DNA from: Azadirachta indica
Lineage: Eukaryota; Streptophyta; Magnoliopsida; Sapindales; Meliaceae
Length of the DNA stretch: 64,000 nt
Assembly: GCA_022749755.1 (NCBI GenBank)
Contig: CM040452.1
Location: 248,001 to 312,000 of the forward strand
Direction: 5' to 3'
Below, in pieces: positions 61,812-64,000 of the stretch. The notes below the pieces were generated by a model. The model worked only from the letters and a program-made list of their open reading frames with translations. It did no database searches and was not told the DNA's origin. A program made the translations under genes and the position numbers. Position 1 is the stretch's first letter, and the number at the start of each line of letters is the position of its first letter.

Positions 61812-62682
61812 TCACAAAACATCTGAAGAATTTGAATAAAATTTGCTATCATAGCTCCTAGTTACTTGGGTTAGTATCTTCAGCTGAGCAGTAAGTTCAG
61901 TAATGTTATTTACTTCATGAACTCCTAGTGCCTTCTTGAATGTTAAACGTTTTATGCGCCATTGATAAGCATTAGCGGCCATCTCCTCTAACAAGTCATA
62001 GGCCTCGTCAATCATTTTCCCCATTAAAGTACCTCATGTTGCTGCATCGATAAGTGTTCGTATTGAACCACCCAAATCATTATAGAAAATCTGCACTTGA
62101 AGCTATTTAGGTAAGCCACGGTATGGGCATCTTCTCTCATATCATATCCTTGTACCTTTCCTAAGCTTCATATAGTGATTCCATTTTGCGTTGGGCGAAT
62201 GTAGTGATATCATTCTGTAGCTTTGCCGTTTTTGCAGGTGGGAAGAACTTCATCGAGAATTTTTATGCCAAGTCATCAAAAATGGTGATAGTATCCAGTT
62301 GAAGTGAACTCAACTAGCTCTTCGCCTTATCCCTCTGTGAAAATGGAAATAATCTCAACTTTACCGCATTTTTCGACATGCAATTATGTTTGAAAGTGTC
62401 ACAATTCTCCAAGTAATTTGCAATGTGAGTGTTCAAGTCTTCATGTGCTAATCCATTAAATTGAACTAAGGTTTGGATTATCTGAATGCTGGTTAGTTTG
62501 ATTTCACAATTATTGGCATGAATGGCTAGTCTCCTTATGTTGGTCAAAGCTCTATTAATTGTTGGGATAACATATTCTCTCAAAGCGTGTTGGTCTTTAG
62601 CCCCAATATTATCTCCAAAATTTTGTTCCACAGTACAAGTTTGCGATCGTCTTGTTGCTTCTTTTTTCTTCTTTCTATTCAT
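61812..62682 (-). pseudogene. Athila-like gag
   Basis: The ATG at 62682-62680 (MNRKKKKEATRRS) opens a frame reading through HIANYLENCDTFKHN and LRLFPFSQRDKAKS. This is the retrotransposon gag domain of Athila type. A stop at about 62314 is followed by further gag text in other frames (for example FFPPAKTAKLQNDITTF). A later block (61812-62024, IDEAYDLLEEMAANAYQW and LGVHEVNNITELTAQL) belongs to the gag C-terminal part. Several stops and shifts make it non-functional. Confidence 0.8.
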
Positions 62683-62836
62683 TCGATAACTTCTCTCAAT
62701 TTCAAAATCGAAAGATATTAAGACACTACTCCAAACTTTTCTCATGCACCAAAGGAACCACTTGCATTGAAAACAAAAATTAAACTTCAAACTAAATCCA
62801 AGATCAACCCAATTTGATATTAAAAGAACTTAATAC

Positions 62837-62854
62837 TCTTTGGCAACAGCGCCA
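62837..62854 (-). other. tRNA-Asp-type primer binding site of the Athila-like element
   Basis: The minus strand reads TGGCGCTGTTGCCAAAGA six bases inside the LTR, close to the Asp-tRNA-type primer site usual for Athila. Confidence 0.8.
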
Positions 62855-62860
62855 AAAACT

Positions 62861-64000
62861 TGTTGCAGAACTTTGATGAATGCAAGTATACGTTGTTGCA
62901 AACAAGTAATATAGGGAGAGTAGAGTATCGCTCCCACGACGAGTATGAGCCAATTAATTATCAAAAATAGTTTTTCTTAAATTTATTTAAAGAATTGAAA
63001 AATGATATGGTGTAAAATTAAAAGAAATTAACCTGAGTAAATTTAATGCACAAAATGTAAAGGGATTGCCAATGAGAGCAATATTTATGGCTAATGATTT
63101 AACTCAATTTACTCACACTTAGTTCTTTAAGTTATGTTATTCTGATGAACCCCTATGTTGCTAGTTGATTATTCTAACCTATTTGACTATCTTTCTTGAG
63201 ATCAATTGAATTTATTTATAGTTTACGTGCTTATTATATCTCTATGTAAATAAAAAATAAATAAAAATGCATTACGAATAGTAATGATCATTGAACCTAC
63301 TAAATAAACAATATTAATACATCTCTGCTTAATATCCAATTTGTGGTGTTTATCAGTTCATCTAAACACAATAAATATTTCTCAATACTCATTGGTCTAT
63401 AAATCAATTAATCAATGGCCAATTAATTAATCATATTAAGTTCTTAATAAACACGCAACATAGTATATTAATAAAAAGTAACACAAAAATTAGAACATGA
63501 TGTTTTCAAAAGATTAAACCTTTGCCTTAAGTATTAAATTTAGCAACTCATAAAAAAGGAGTTCACAATCAACATTCTCAAGTTCAATCATCCTCAACAA
63601 ATTCAAAAATTCGCAAACGCTAAATTTAATACAATAAATAAGATAAGAGTATAGAGATAAATTAAGTTAGAGAGCTATTTCTTCCCAATCTTCTCTTGCT
63701 TTCTTCCCAAATAACTCTCTCTCTAGCTTCTCTCTATCTACATCTTCCTTTTTTTTTTTTTCCAAATTCTTCCCTTTCCAAAAGTGTCTACCTTCTTCCC
63801 CAAACCTCCAAAATATATAACCCTAAGTTTTCCTAAATGAAGCCATCCAAAAGTCATCCAAGGGTTGAAATTTAGCCCAAAAAAGACGTCCACACAAACT
63901 TATCGAGCACAAGAGCGCTCAAACGGCTCGGTAGCGTGGTACAATCAGCAGGTATGGCATGGCCGTACTACTTAATGGCGCGGTAACACCACATATTCTG
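62861..64000 (-). repeat. Athila-like 5' LTR (runs beyond the window)
   Basis: Starts TGTTGCAGAA on the plus strand and aligns with 57722 onward for about 690 bases. The rest includes a CT-rich tract (63680-63780) and a less AT-rich end after 63890. The outer end is not in the window. Confidence 0.75.

Larger units (their letters stand above)
57722..64000 (-). mobile_element. Athila-like Ty3/Gypsy element, reading leftward, cut by the window edge
   Basis: The 5' LTR begins at 62861 and runs off the window. Next to it is a tRNA-Asp-type primer site (62837-62854). Going left: gag (61812-62682), retropepsin (60724-61000), a linker, then a late ORF (58974-59818) and a 3' LTR (57722-about 58450). 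Between protease and late ORF there is only about 0.4 kb, so the RT, RNase H and integrase block of Athila is absent. Frames carry stops and shifts. The 3' LTR lacks the distal part seen in the 5' LTR. Confidence 0.85.

Noticed and set aside
1..64000. CRISPR arrays, tRNA or rRNA genes
   Set aside because: No regularly spaced direct repeats with unique spacers were seen, and no cloverleaf or rRNA core was recognised. The tRNA-like words are primer sites of retroelements.

Overview
This looks like nuclear DNA of a flowering plant, probably a eudicot. It is very AT-rich, has short exons with GT..AG introns, and is crowded with plant-type transposable elements. No bacterial-style genes, rRNA, tRNA or CRISPR arrays were seen. 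The only host gene family recognised is a terpene synthase (TPS, class I, TPS-a-like) on the minus strand.

Layout. About the first 54 kb is a tandem segmental duplication. Unit 1 is 1-20536, unit 2 is 20537-45028 and unit 3 is 45029-53930. Each unit starts, in this phase, with about 1.2 kb of gene-free DNA followed by the same old Ty1/Copia insertion on the minus strand (1213-5124, 21751-25678, 46244-50169). In unit 2 the Copia is followed by a seven-exon TPS (26992-31229). In unit 3 the TPS keeps exons 3-7 only (51494-53277). In unit 1 it is gone and the flank jumps at about 5877 straight into the next block. That block (units 1 and 2) holds an element with long inverted arms and an LTR-like core, then remnants of an endogenous plant pararetrovirus (about 8700-11870 and 33650-37257). 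AT-rich DNA follows, with a second copy of the inverted-arm element carrying a nested hAT element with a clean 8-bp target duplication.

From 53931 to the end the DNA is not part of the array. It contains Athila-type Ty3/Gypsy LTR fragments and a large minus-strand Athila-like element (57722 to beyond the window edge). That element has gag, protease and a late ORF, but no reverse transcriptase or integrase that I can see.

Function. The TPS exons assemble in phase to 577 codons with RPx8W, RDR and DDTYD motifs. The second metal-binding motif (NSE/DTE) has Ala in place of its first Asp/Asn in both copies. Copy A also has a TGG-to-TAG stop in exon 6, and its 5' end is joined to transposon DNA through a 19-bp copied filler that supplies the only in-frame ATG. 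I infer a decaying TPS locus amplified and reshaped by repeat-driven rearrangement. Nothing in the window looks like an intact, ordinary protein-coding gene.
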